From Helicostylum pulchrum (taxonomy: Eukaryota > Mucoromycota > Mucoromycetes > Mucorales > Mucoraceae), in assembly GCA_025677825.1 (NCBI GenBank), contig JAIXMO010000079.1, forward strand, positions 1 through 64,000: a stretch of 64,000 nucleotides of DNA, given 5' to 3'. A program made the translations under genes and the position numbers. This document shows, one piece after another, positions 35,093 to 47,495 of this stretch; the first letter of the stretch is position 1, and the number at the start of each line of letters is the position of its first letter. The notes beneath the pieces are model-generated. The model did not search any database. It worked only from the letters and a program-made list of their open reading frames with translations, and had not been told where the DNA came from.

Positions 35093-36486
35093 GTATCCCA
35101 ACAATCTACTAAACTGAAAAATAACACTTGACTTCATATATAAATGTAAAAATAGCTCAACCGCAGAACATCAATCATAAAAGCCAAAAAACCGTCATTA
35201 TACTACTCTGACTTAAAAGTAATCTGATTTATTTACAAAAAAAAAAAGAGGTATACCACATTTTCGAGTCATAATAAAATATTAACCAAACAACTCCAAA
35301 TATGCACAGCTAAAAAAGTGGTTACAACCCGTTGTATTTTAAGCGTTAATCATGTTTTAATACTTGGTAAGGCCACCATTGACTTTTTTTTCACAGTCAA
35401 ACATTTTGCTTGCAAATTTTGAATATTTTTCCATTCTTCTTGAATTAAGACATCTATTTTGAAGAAAATTATAAAAAACCAATGATTAATTTTACTCAGA
35501 GCTAAAACAAAAAAAAGCTCAATAAAAATCCCGCATGATTCTTTTAATTTCTTTTGACAAAGGATAGGTATGAATTGACACAGCAAAATAGTAATGATAA
35601 TAGCTTTTTTTTTAATAAAAGAGCAAAAAGATTACGAAAACAGAAATAGTCTTGGGGCGTTACACCATTAAAAAAATGACGAATAATTTATTTTTATCTA
35701 CTTTTGTAATGAATTCATCCGAGTACACTTCCCCTCCTCTCCCCCCCCCATCTCCATATTAATACATGATGCATGTAGGCGATAAAAAAAAAGTAGTGTA
35801 ATGCAATACACATGTTTCTTATTTGTATTTTCCCTTTATCGCTACAGTTAAAATAATGATATGAAATTTAATATTTTTTATATCATCGATGTAACCTACT
35901 TGATCCCCATGATAAGCCGTGGTACAGTAAATATTTACACAAAAGTAACAAAAAAGTATTATTCATCATGCGGCTTTTTTTCTTCTTCTAATAAATCTTT
36001 CTCCCGAGAAGAGGTTTAGGTCATGCAACGTCCTAGTATAGGAAGATCGATTTTTTGTACAATAGTTATAAAGTGCACTAACCTGAAATGAAAAACCATG
36101 GATGTGTACTAATATGGATACCAACTTTTTTTATTTTATAAAGTGTTCCATGTAATGCTGGAGTATGTACCAATAATAGGAGCACTGGTCAGTGCGGCGT
36201 ATATTTTTTATGGGTACTCCTCCATTACTGTTTATAGTAAGAGCACGAATTTCTTTAAATTGGGTAAAGAAAGAAGAGAGAGAGAGGGGGGGGGGGGGGT
36301 GATGATCCTATAACTTTTGTGTATCCCTAAAGTGGTCAGGGGTAGTTCTTAATCTTTTAGTGCAACTACCAAAAAGTGTATAAAAAGGCCAAGATAAAAC
36401 CCTCTCAGTCTTTTTAAAAAAATAAATAACATCTTTTTTTTTTCTTCTTAAAAAATACTCATTCAACAAAATAAAAATAAAATAAA
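33530..36486. other. Long intergenic region (3 kb) with homopolymer tracts
   Basis: No supported gene. It has a C-run then CTC repeats at 33898-33925, an unbroken T-run of 37 at 35053-35089, and a G-run of 14 preceded by a GA microsatellite at 36274-36299. T-run/A-run dyads occur near 34314-34327. Open frames (for example 34889-35131 and 35350-35586) are AT-driven and lack domain features. No transposon termini or tRNA were recognised. Confidence 0.5.
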
Positions 36487-36744
36487 ATGTCTTTGGGCCC
36501 ATCTATTGCTTCATCCGGTTTAATTCACCAATCCCTTGTATTTAACAAACCTAAACAACATACAGTGGTACCTAATTACAGCTGCATAAACAATAACAAA
36601 TTCTCTTATCGAACCTGTCCTATCTGTTCCAAGAAATTACTGGTTCGAATTAATGGTTCCTTTGTCTACAAATGGATCAGTACCCATTTTTCTAGTCATC
36701 ACCACGAATATATGCACGTCGTAGTTAACTTGCAAGAATCATGA
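36487..36744 (+). CDS. Small Cys/His protein, possible single zinc finger
   Basis: An 85-residue single-exon frame with balanced composition. The C-terminal half has CPICSKKLL, then a 20-residue spacer, then HFSSHHHEYMH, so a Cys2/His2-like zinc site is possible (Cys-x2-Cys ... His-x3/4-His). The spacer is longer than the 12 residues of a classic C2H2 finger. The ATG follows an A/T-rich leader (AAAATAAAATAAA). I recognise no family. It may be a real small gene or an N-terminal exon, though the stop codon follows directly with no donor that extends it. Confidence 0.5.
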   Translation: MSLGPSIASSGLIHQSLVFNKPKQHTVVPNYSCINNNKFSYRTCPICSKKLLVRINGSFVYKWISTHFSSHHHEYMHVVVNLQES

Positions 36745-36941
36745 TTTTTTTTCCGTTCATAAACACACACACACAGATATATATTGTAAATAATTCATAC
36801 CCACACACATTCGTTTTTTTTTTCATTTATTTATTTTTATTTAAAAAAAAAAATACAATCATACATGCGCCCAATTGCGGTCATTTTAAAAATAAAAATA
36901 AAAATCATTAATTTTTCTAAAAAGTTCTGTCTTTTTTCATT

Positions 36942-37160
36942 TCACAATCCGAATAATCTATCAGTGAACAATGTTTTTTTTATACAGTGGTTGATATAAT
37001 TAGGTTCTTCACTTAAGCACCTTTTGAAAACGTTCACAGAGCGCTGAACAAACGCAAGGAGGTGATTGCTAGGGACAGAGTTGTCGCAAGCTTCAGTAAT
37101 CTTTGTAATCAGATCTTCTCGATCGGAATAGATAGCAGCGCGAATTGGTGCATTATTCAT
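36942..37160 (-). pseudogene. C-terminal fragment of a Tc1/mariner-type transposase
   Basis: A 72-codon frame reads YSDREDLITKITEACDNSVP then NHLLAFVQRSVNVFKRCLSE. This matches in spacing the C-terminal tail of the Tc1-type transposases in this window (compare EGETIADRINESRHHVPKEK and FIQYAKLYFNRCLNK at 59.0-59.2 kb). The catalytic core is absent upstream, so this is a truncated relic. It lies 56 bp downstream of the GNAT gene on the same strand. Confidence 0.6.
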
Positions 37161-37215
37161 ACACGTTTTTTTGCTAAAAAAAAAAAGTGTGACATACGTG
37201 TTTAAAAACGATTAT

Positions 37216-37722
37216 TTATTTAATTTTCAATACCATTTCTTGAACACAATCATCATCAAAAAGCGTATACCCTTCGTGTCTATAAATAGGCTTTCCTTTA
37301 TTCGCAGCCCATAGTTTGGCCTCGTGGCACCCAATTTCTTTAAAGTACTCTGTACACATCTTGATCATTTTCTTACCAAGACCCTTGTTTCTGCATTCAG
37401 GATTAATAAAGACACCCCACAAGTAACCGGCTTGATAAACGGATCGTTTCATGATATCAGGATGCAATAGGTCAGAGCTGTGGATTTGACAAATAGCACT
37501 ACCTACTATTTCCTGACAGTCATTAACAATCACAATAGTACAAAGCTTGAGATTCTTTCGATTCTCCTTGATTCGATACATGACGATTTCCTTCCAATTA
37601 TCTTCCAGGGCTTCAGGACGCGTACCCATATCGAGCCACATGTTGTAATAGTTGTCAGCAGCGATTCCGTCTTCACTTTCATGGCCTCTACGGATAGTAT
37701 ATCTGTTCGTTGTCTCAAGCAT
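37216..37722 (-). CDS. GNAT-family N-acetyltransferase
   Basis: A single-exon, 168-residue protein, the usual size for a GNAT domain alone. Motif A, which binds acetyl-CoA, is visible as GVFINPECRNKGLGKKMIKM (R-x-x-G-x-G/A form), preceded by the beta-strand YLWGVFI. Motif B follows (AKLWAANKGKPIYRHEGYTL), with the GKPIYRHEGY loop typical of small-molecule or protein N-acetyltransferases. The substrate cannot be predicted. There is no signal peptide or membrane segment, so it is presumably cytosolic. An alternative internal Met gives a shorter protein lacking the first strand, so the upstream Met is preferred. Confidence 0.85.
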   Translation of the reverse strand: MLETTNRYTIRRGHESEDGIAADNYYNMWLDMGTRPEALEDNWKEIVMYRIKENRKNLKLCTIVIVNDCQEIVGSAICQIHSSDLLHPDIMKRSVYQAGYLWGVFINPECRNKGLGKKMIKMCTEYFKEIGCHEAKLWAANKGKPIYRHEGYTLFDDDCVQEMVLKIK

Positions 37723-38456
37723 CTTTACTGAGGCAAAAAAATATAAAAAAGAAAGATATTGTTAACGGGGGAAAAAAAAAGTAACCGTATTTATATCGAA
37801 AAAATAATTAAGCAGTGCGTATGCTGACGGTAACTAATAGAACCTTTTTATGAACACAAACTAATTGTGGAATTGCTCCTAACAATGGCTTTGTTTACAT
37901 AGGTTACTGTGGTAAAAATTGTATCACTTCAAAAACAAGTAGTGATACAACGCTTTTTGTTCAGTCGTTATAAATTAATATGTATAATCGTTACAGAAAA
38001 AAAAAGGGGGATAAAAGTAGTTGCATAGATGATTATAATCGTATACAACAAACAAACAAACAACTGGTTTGTTTACCCGCAGAATCAACCACGACTTGTT
38101 ACAAAGTGGATGGGAACTTCTTTTTTGTCCTGCCTAAAAATACAAAAATATATCTAATCCGGAGTTGCACAAATGCAAATGTTCGTACAGTGAGGCTGTG
38201 AAATATTGGAAAGACTGTAACCTAATTTAAATGCACAGTTGTAACTTTACTGGTAACTCAATGTTGTAATGGTACTATTATTACATCACGCTTAACGTAA
38301 CCAAGACTTGATTGTGGTTCAATTAACTCTATCAAAGCAGAAGACTAGACTAAGCAGTTTTTTTTTACCACCAGATATATATACGATGTAAACGTCAATA
38401 AAGATTCGACATGGTACTAGATTCGACACGGGTAATAGATTCAAATCTTTTTTATT
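37723..38456. other. Intergenic region, no gene seen
   Basis: Gap between the GNAT start and the 3' end of PIL1. It is AT-rich with short direct repeats (ACAAACAAACAAAC near 38047; a GATTCGACA-type repeat at 38404 and 38422). The 73-codon plus-strand frame at 37980-38201 has no family features. Confidence 0.45.
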
Positions 38457-39628
38457 TTATTTCTTTTCATCAGTAACTAAAACCGAATCATTTTTACTAT
38501 AAGCAGGTGGGGAGTCCTTTGTAGTAGTAGTAGTAGCAGTAGTAGGCAAATTGAACTGAGTCTGAAACTCTGCATAAGACTTATGATGAGAGATAGTTTT
38601 TTTCTTTTGTAAAGAAACACGTTGAAAAAGTTGATTAAAATAATCATCTTGCTCCAATTCTTCTTTTGATTCACTTTTAATAATAGTAGGTAGCTTGATA
38701 TCTTGATCAGTCAACAAGACTGCATCATCGCTTTGATTATCCAATAACAAATCATCTTCTTTTGTAAGTGTATGACGCTGATCTTTAGGTTCCCAACCAT
38801 CTACAGTTAATAAAGCATCCATTAAAATTGTATCACAACTACCGTCAGTATTATTATCTAATAAATCCACTAAATATTTGCCAAACCCAGCAATAAGTGC
38901 TGTCTTTTCTGAATATTCTTGTAATGCATTGAACCTTAGATAAAAAGCTTCCTTTAATATAAACTTTTTAAAATCTGTATTGTCTTCACTTTCTTTAGCC
39001 TGGTTATCATTCAATTCTTGCAGCTCCTTTTCTAATTCAATCATTTTTTTCGATCCTGCATTGGATTTCTTCAAGTGCTTTACTCGTTCTGTTAAAGCTT
39101 GTTTCTTTTCTTTTAAATCGTTTATTTCTCTTTCTTTCTCTCTCATTGATTTAATAGCTCTTCTATACAATTGATATCGGTCTAAACATATATGTGTATA
39201 AATAAAAAGAGAGAAGGAAGGGGGGATTTGTTTTTATAAAGTGTACCTGTATACTGTTTTTCTAATTCCACCTGCTTATTTAAAAGCGTAACAAGTGCTG
39301 TCCCAATATCCTTTTTTTTTTTTATAAAAAAGCATGTTAATATATAAACCGAGGGATAAAAGGGCATACATACTTCAATATCTTGACTGTATTCTTGGTT
39401 ATCACGGTTTTTAGCCAACTCATCTTTAACCCAATCTAAAAAGGCTTTATTTGTTTCAGCGTGATGATAACCAGCTGTTCTCATGTAAGCAAGATCGTTT
39501 CTTTCTTCAAATAACCACAAGTTGAGAGAACGGGTATCGTGGTTTTGTAAAGGGTTATTCTTTGCCACCTGAGATTTCACATTGGTGGTCAATTTACCAA
39601 TATTGAACTGCAAATCCTTAAAGTTCAT
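38457..39628 (-). CDS. PIL1: Eisosome core protein Pil1/Lsp1-like (BAR domain)
   Basis: Three exons (39374-39628, 39247-39310, 38457-39181) give 347 residues. The BAR helices show the Pil1 pattern: LNLWLFEERNDLAYMRTAGY, a helix ending DIGTALVTLLNKQVELEKQY, RYQLYRRAIKSMREKEREI, and LKEAFYLRFNALQEYSEKTA followed by LIAGFGKYLVDLLD. In yeast the corresponding region reads LIAGYGKALLELLD. The C-terminal third is acidic and disordered with Ser/Thr-rich patches, a likely phosphoregulated tail. Pil1 polymerises under the plasma membrane into eisosomes, which bind PI(4,5)P2. The basic N-terminal segment normally seen before the BAR domain is short here. An upstream in-frame Met (39667) adds hydrophobic residues and is less likely. 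Confidence 0.8.
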
Positions 39629-39885
39629 CTTTTTTAAAAAGACACAAAAAAGAAGTTGTATGTACACAAATAAATTATTCTATATTTGTAACTCGTCCTA
39701 ACTTAACAATATTTATGTCGGTGATCATCTATTCAGAAGTCTCTTCAAAACATTTAATAACACAGATCGAAACTACAAGAAGCCTCAAAAAATAACAATT
39801 CAGCAATTGGGGCAATCGATGCGGTTAATAAAACAGATAAAAGAAAGTAGTATACACAGCACGTAAATATTTATTAAGATATATT

Positions 39886-40960
39886 TTAATAGTCAAAGTC
39901 GTCATCTTCCATCCAACGCTCTTGTACATCACTTACATCTTCGTGGTAACCAGCCTTCATTGCAGTCAACATAATGGATTCATTTCCTTCTGTTAACCCA
40001 CCAAACACAAAGCCGCCCGTTTTATCAATCACTTGCTGTAATCTAGTCATCGAATCTTTATCTTCTACACATAACGTATAGAACCCAACCAGCGAAAAGT
40101 CCTGGATCAAGTCACACAATGCCTCATTCAACTTTTTAAACTTTGATCCAAACGCGTCTTCATTTAACGACTCTAACAAATAACTAAGATCCATCACATC
40201 TGTATAATACTGTAAATTGAATCCTATTTATACGTTTGTTAATACCTTTTTTTTTCTTTACCCCTTTTTCTTTTTCTTACTTAATTTGCCATATGATTCA
40301 ATTAAATCCACTTTTGACAATACATTAACATGAGGCAACTCCAATTGAATCATAGTCTTTAACGCAAGTAACAAAACCGAGATATATTTTGCAGGATCTG
40401 TACAATAATGAGCATCTACCATATTCACCGCTACCAATCGATAATCGATTTTTTCTAAACCATGCAAGATATCCTTCACAGCCGAATGATGTGTAAACAA
40501 TTCAACTTGTCCCGGAAAATCAAATAATACATAATGGTCTTCCAACTGCTTTAACCTATCTGTAAGCCAATCCATATTCTTTAATAAGTATTCTACACAA
40601 AACATGATGCCTCCATTAGGTCCTAACGATAACTCGTTCATTGTATCCTCCAACGTAATCAAGTCTGAAATATTAATCGCACATGGGTAAGGTATATTAT
40701 CATTAGCAGGATCTAAGTTAACAATCGCTACTTTTCTATCGTTTTTTTTTTTTATTGATTAGTAAACAAGAGTATTTTTTTTTCTTCTGCTTTCTTTTAC
40801 CTTCCAATAGCTGTCAAATATTGATAAGCTCCCCAACAATAAGTTGTCTTTCCTGACCCAGGTGGTCCAACAATAACCTACACAATAAAGAAAAATGAGT
40901 ACAATGTTGCTTTACAAAATAAGTTTATATACATGTATACAGTACTTGTCCAAATGGCAT
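39886..40960 (-). CDS. GPN2: GPN-loop GTPase 2
   Basis: Four exons (40946-40960, 40801-40877, 40281-40735, 39886-40223) give 294 residues. Exon 1 has just five codons, MPFGQ, then VIVGPPGSGKTTYC (P-loop), VAIVNLDPANDNIPYP, the family-specific GPN loop in LGPNGGIMFC, FDFPGQVELFTHH (switch II) and VNVLSKVDLIESYG (base recognition). After intron 3, the acceptor at 40224-40225 restores RFNLQYYTDVMDLSYL, as in other Gpn2 proteins; the nearer AG is out of phase. Gpn2 helps assemble and import RNA polymerase II and III. It lies 78 bp downstream of ATE1 on the same strand. Confidence 0.92.
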
Positions 40961-41038
40961 ATTTTATTTTTATTTAATAACAAGAAAGAAAAAACTTTTT
41001 TTTTTAAAAAAAAAAAGAAAAAAAAAACGGTGCTTTAA

Positions 41039-42513
<1,475 letters not shown>

Positions 42514-43399
42514 TTAGATAGGTAAAAAATTAGAATGAAAAGAAAAGAGAAAAAAAAGTGCTTGTTCTTTATTTGTGCTTCCACTTTCAGTTTACCGGAA
42601 TCCAAGTTGTCCAGCTTTTCGGAATAATTAGCCCACTTTTATTTTAGCCTTTATTTTTTTCATTAACCAAGTACACTATTTGGTTACTTGTACGAATCAG
42701 TGCTGTATCTATTGTAAGGTAGAATCCTTTCATCTCTTAATACTTGCCTATAATATCAATATCAAAAGTTTCCTATTAGAGAACGCAAACAATATCCAGT
42801 TGTGGTATATTTTGTTTCACTTCTCACCAGAGGTCGTACCAGGAGTTTTCTTATTTTCGTATGCAAATGCTCAGGTTTACAACCTCTAGGGACGACATAG
42901 TTGTTAACCCATGTATAATAACAATGATTAACTAATGTATAATGACTAGTATTTATGAAGAAAATAGTAGTATATACGTCGTGATGAGTAAATAGACCTA
43001 TTTTATCACCATCTTTTTTTTTATCAGGTCCCTTTTCTTAAAATTTATTATTTTGTTTCATTTTTGTCTTTTTCGCTTTCGTTTTTTATGTTCGTCCTAT
43101 ACGGTTCTTCTTAGAGTAACGGCTATCTATAAAGGTAAGTAATACGTTAGACTTTTTTAATCGACCGTGTAAATTGATTGTGTAAATTAACGTGTATCAA
43201 GATTTCCCGAATAATACAAACATTATAAATCTCATTGTTAAATCTGAACCAATAACTGAAATAACCAACGCATCGCCCCTTATATTAATTGAAATACAAA
43301 AACTGGAAAATCATCATATATCAAGCAAAATAAAAAGAAGCAGATTTATTTTTTAATTACAAATATATGAACAATAAAAAATAAGCTGATATTATACTA
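42514..43399. other. Intergenic region between ATE1 and the 1.85-kb element
   Basis: No supported gene. A 69-codon frame at 42680-42889 lacks features. Short direct repeats occur (TGTATAATAACAATGATTAA / TGTATAATGACTAG near 42912-42951). The ATE1 promoter must lie at its left edge. Confidence 0.45.
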
Positions 43400-45246
43400 C
43401 AGTAGCGGATCTATTTAAGGATGGCCGAAATGTGAAATAAATCCACCCTTATATCGAGCAATCCCTTACATCAAACAGTGAATAATTACTTCTAAAGAAA
43501 AAAAGCTCACTGAGATACCGGACTTCTAAATCGCTCACATAAGAAATCACTGCTAAAATTAGCAGTTATAATAAATATTGGTTTTTATTTTCTCAAGAAA
43601 CAGAAAACGCTTTTTGGGCCCAAGTGTTTTAATACAACATCGTTTTTTTAACTACATCTTTGATGAAAAAAATTAAAAACGAACTTTTTTGTTTTTTTTC
43701 GATTTTCGTTTTGGGGGGTCAACCCCATTTGTGTTTTTGTAGTTATTTTATATTTAATTCGGATTCACTTTTCTTATCTTTGTGGAAAAACTACGCATAG
43801 CATATAACTCGGTTAGACGCTTTTAATCCATTTTAAATCATACCTCTACTGCAAAAAACGAAAGAGTAATCGCTGTTTTCGACGTTTTTTTTTTTGGGAA
43901 AAAAATACACTTTTTTAGTTCAACATCGTGTAACCATTTTCAGAGCTTCGCGATTACATAAAGTATAGTTTTTTATTACCGTGTTTGGTTATAGCACCGA
44001 ATGTAGATATTTAAAAACTATATATTGGATGTTTATAAATAAAAATGCTACATCTAAAACTGGGCGAGAAAACGCGCTTTAAAGAATTCGCTAATTTAAG
44101 GACTGCTCAACTCAAATTTTAACGAAAAAAAACGTCTAAAAGAGTGATTACTCGGTCAGTGTTTTTATTAAAAATATTATGTTAGATGGATTAGATGCGC
44201 CTAGAAAAGCTCTATATTATCGTTGTTTTTTTCACACAAAAAATCAAATTGGATCTGGAGTAATTTTATAATAACCACAAAAAAACAAAAGAGGTTAACC
44301 CCTCAAAATGACCAAAAATCATCAAAAATGATCAACTGAAGAAAAAAATAAAAAATCGAGAAAAGTATAAAACAACATGCGGTTTTTAATTTTGGTGTTA
44401 AAGACAACATCTGAAAGAGTAACTTCCACTAAGTAACCTGGGTAAAGGAATCATTTCCTGATGTTTAAGCATACAATGAAAACATCTTTTTTCGATCACC
44501 GAAAAATGACCTTTTTAAGGAGTTACTTCTAAATCTTCACTTAAAAACACGCGTTTTTAATAGAAAATGGATGCACAGTAATGGATTATAATACTTGAAA
44601 TAGTTCTCAAACTCTTACAAGCTATTGTACAAAAAAATATGCTGTGTATCGTTTCCTGCAAGAGCTCAAACATTAGAATTATATTAAATTCTGTCGAAAT
44701 TTTATTGATGTCAATTAAAACTTTGAAGAGTTATTTATTAGAATGCCACATAACAATACATTTAAAAACAGCTAGATATGATATACAGGTCTATAAGCGA
44801 TCTTTTTATTCACTTTATTTGGTTTGTACTGCCTCCCTTCTTAATCTTTCATCGCTTAGAAAATCTCTGTATTTAATCATTTTTCCTAGTTAATTTTCTA
44901 AAGATTCGCAGCTGATACCTGCTCCATTCAAGTCTAAATTTACTGTCTTTATACTTTAGTTACTTTGTAAGGTTTATTTTATTATCCCTTTGTTTTAATA
45001 ATATCGATTTGATTGTACACTTTTGAAGACTAGACGCTTTTATATAAGTTAAATAAGTCTTTTTTATATTATCACCTTTAAATTTATTTTATATATTTAG
45101 TAGTTTTGTGAAGTTGGACTCCACCCTTAAATCGAATAGTGGCGATAGAGGTGTTAAAGCGGGGGGACCGAATATGTTCTGGAGAAATCCACCCTTAAAT
45201 CGATCTTACCCTTAAATCAGGTCGCCCCTAAATAGAGCCGCTACTG
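43400..45246. mobile_element. Non-autonomous TA-flanked DNA transposon, 1847 bp
   Basis: The left end is TA at 43398-43399 followed by CAGTAGCGGATCTATTTA. The right end, read inward from 45246, is CAGTAGCGGCTCTATTTA, followed outside by TA at 45247-45248. The terminal inverted repeats are ~21 bp with two mismatches. Subterminal copies of CCACCCTTAAATCG-like sequence sit at 43443-43457 (TATATCG variant), 45121-45134 and 45189-45202. Internally, 43701-43750 and 44261-44320 form an imperfect inverted repeat. No transposase frame is present, so it must be moved by an enzyme encoded elsewhere. The TA target and CAGT start fit the Tc1/mariner-pogo group. Confidence 0.78.
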
Positions 45247-45248
45247 TA

Positions 45249-45642
45249 CTACGCAGCTGTATGTCACTATTTGTTATTTTATCTGCCTGCTGGATTGAAA
45301 TATGCTTTGTAAGTTGAGAACTCTTAAAAATGTATTTTAGACGTGTATCAAGTTTTTTTTTTTCTCTTTTCTGTTTACTTTAGATTGATATCTACAAAAA
45401 GTTGATGATTCTAAACGAGTTTACTAGGCGTACTTTCATTTTATCTTCGTCAATTTTCGCTATAAACATCACTCTATGGTTTGACTTTTATTCTAAACGA
45501 TCCATAACGCGTTTTATTACATTGCATAAACAATTGGATAATTATTACCCCGTCCAACCTAAAAATATATAAAAATTGATTGTCCAAGGGCGTTTTAAAA
45601 ATTAAAAAAACTATTTCTTTTTACTTTTTTTATATATTAAAA
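45249..45642. promoter_or_regulatory. Region upstream of TIP41
   Basis: AT-rich gap between the transposon end and the TIP41 start codon. No gene is seen. A T-run lies at about 45353-45362. An in-frame upstream open segment (45580-45642) precedes the TIP41 ATG but begins with a non-ATG codon. Confidence 0.4.
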
Positions 45643-46691
45643 ATGACCGTAGAACCTACTCTAATCAAACAAGGAAGTATAAAAGAAGGTTTAACTCAAG
45701 GTATTTCTTTACACGGATGGACAATCACGAGTAAAAAAGCATCTATTTGTAACTCGAATGAAATGGAAAGGTAAACAGTAAAAACTACACTTTTTCTTTT
45801 CTTTCTAATCAGAACCAGAATACAAAAGGACTATGGTTTACCACCTCCAGAAATGGTTTTTGGTAACAACCACGTTACGGTTGAAAAGGGAGATTTCAAA
45901 CTTACTTTCGGAGCATACGAAGCACTTAGTATGGTAGATACCAGTTCAACCAGTAGCGAGAAAATCAAGGTAGCTTATTCTGAAGAATGGACCCGAAAAA
46001 GGTAAAAATAGGATACATATGTAAAAAGTGTAAATCTAAAAAAAAACTACGAATAGTTCTGTCAACCATACAGATGTCAAAGACGTTGTTAAACCTTATG
46101 ACTGGACTTATACAACCAAATACAAAGGAACAAGCACAGCTGAACTTGAAAAGAATGAATCCGATTCATTGATTGATATCAATAGATTAAGACAGCAAGA
46201 ACCCATTTTATTTTATGACGAGAATATATTATATGAAGATGAGTTGGCAGATAATGGAACAGCCATGTTAATGATACGCTTAGTGAGTATTATTTCGATA
46301 TTCCCTTTTTATATAGCAATTTTTTTAACAGCAACAAAAAAAGAGAGTTATGCCAAGCTGCTTTCTAGTTTTACAAAGGTTTTTTCTAAGAGTAGATGAT
46401 GTATTATTTAGAGTGAATGATACAAGGTTATATCATGAATTTGGTAATGATTATTTTGTTCGTGAATATACGTCAAAAGAAGTGCATTACGATGTAATTA
46501 GACAGGTAAAAAAAAAAAAAAAAAAAAAAATATACAAAAATTAACACGTCAATAAAAAAACTAACAATATATAATGCGTAAAGAAATTGGGTAGAGGAGA
46601 TATATCATTATTAAATGATCAAAACTGGGTATCCTCAGTCATGCCGGAAGAACCTACTGAACATATTAAGGAAATGTTAAAAGTCAATTAA
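45643..46691 (+). CDS. TIP41: TIP41-like PP2A/TOR pathway regulator
   Basis: Five exons (45643-45770, 45813-46001, 46057-46282, 46344-46505, 46584-46691) give 270 residues, close to human TIPRL (272). Conserved segments are [85 protein letters not shown] and [20 protein letters not shown]. Tip41 binds Tap42/alpha4 and PP2A-type catalytic subunits and modulates TOR signalling. Exon 4 begins at AGA GTT ATG after the acceptor AAAAAAG, which restores the invariant RVMPS. The TAA stop at 46689-46691 overlaps the stop codon of the convergent cyclin gene. Confidence 0.93.
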
Positions 46692-47424
46692 TTTAATAAA
46701 GTCATCATTCTTACATTACCATTATTTGTTGCGTCTATTGATAAATGTCTTGCTCTTCTTCTGACAGGTCCATCCAATTCATCATTCTGCACTGAATTTT
46801 GTATATTTTCCTGTTCTTGTACTGCATTTTCAGTAGTCCAATGACCCAACAATTGATCTCCATAATGTTGTAACTCTTCCAACGAAACAAATAACGCAAA
46901 ATCATTTAACGACAAAAACTCTAATTCTAATAAATTTAATTCTGATACAGGTAAACCTCCCACCTATACAAATAAATCGTTAGTATACGTAATCTTTTTT
47001 TTACTCCTTTTTTCAATTTTACCTTTGCATAACGAGTATTTGTAAAAAAGACATCAGAAAATAATTTACTAGCTACCATAACACCAGAAATAATCAATCG
47101 ATGGATATTAAATGAATCAATACGTAACCCAGTACGCGTACTCGTTGGTTTGGACATACGATCAAAATAAACCAATATCGCTAAAAAACATTCGTTTGAA
47201 CAAGGACAGTATTTTAATATACGCGTCAGATAAGCATAGATGGATATGCTTGGTATTGACCGCGCTTGAAAGCAAGTAAAAGCATGTGAAATACTCTTTC
47301 TTCTTTCGCCTGTTGGTGTACCCACACTATCGTTGCTTTTAATCACCTTTTCCAATAAAAACGTCAACATTTTAATCGTGTCTTTTGTTGCATGTCCAGA
47401 TAAATCATATTTTACATGGTTCAT
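46688..47424 (-). CDS. Pho80-like cyclin
   Basis: Two exons (47023-47424, 46688-46963) give 225 residues. The cyclin box is of the Pho80/PCL type: SIPSISIYAYLTRILKYCPC, NECFLAILVYFDRMSK, FNIHRLIISGVMVASKLFSD, FFTNTRYAKVGGLPVSELNL and LELEFLSLNDFALFVS. Such cyclins activate Pho85-type CDKs in phosphate and glycogen control. The C-terminal ~45 residues are polar with an Arg-rich patch (PVRRRARHLS). Whether it is the phosphate-specific Pho80 or another member of the group cannot be decided. The stop overlaps that of TIP41; the start is 71 bp from the VMS1 stop. Confidence 0.88.
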
Positions 47425-47495
47425 GTTTTTTTTTTATAAATAATAAAAAGAGAGAAAGAGGTAAAAAAAAAAAATATATAGGAGGGACTGAGTTT

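Noticed and set aside
34889..35131. 80-codon frame ending in a Phe run
   Set aside because: The Phe run is the T37 tract, and the rest has no family features.
44639..44893. 84-codon frame inside the 1.85-kb transposon as a transposase remnant
   Set aside because: The translation shows no helix-turn-helix or DDE-type motif and is typical of AT-rich chance sequence.
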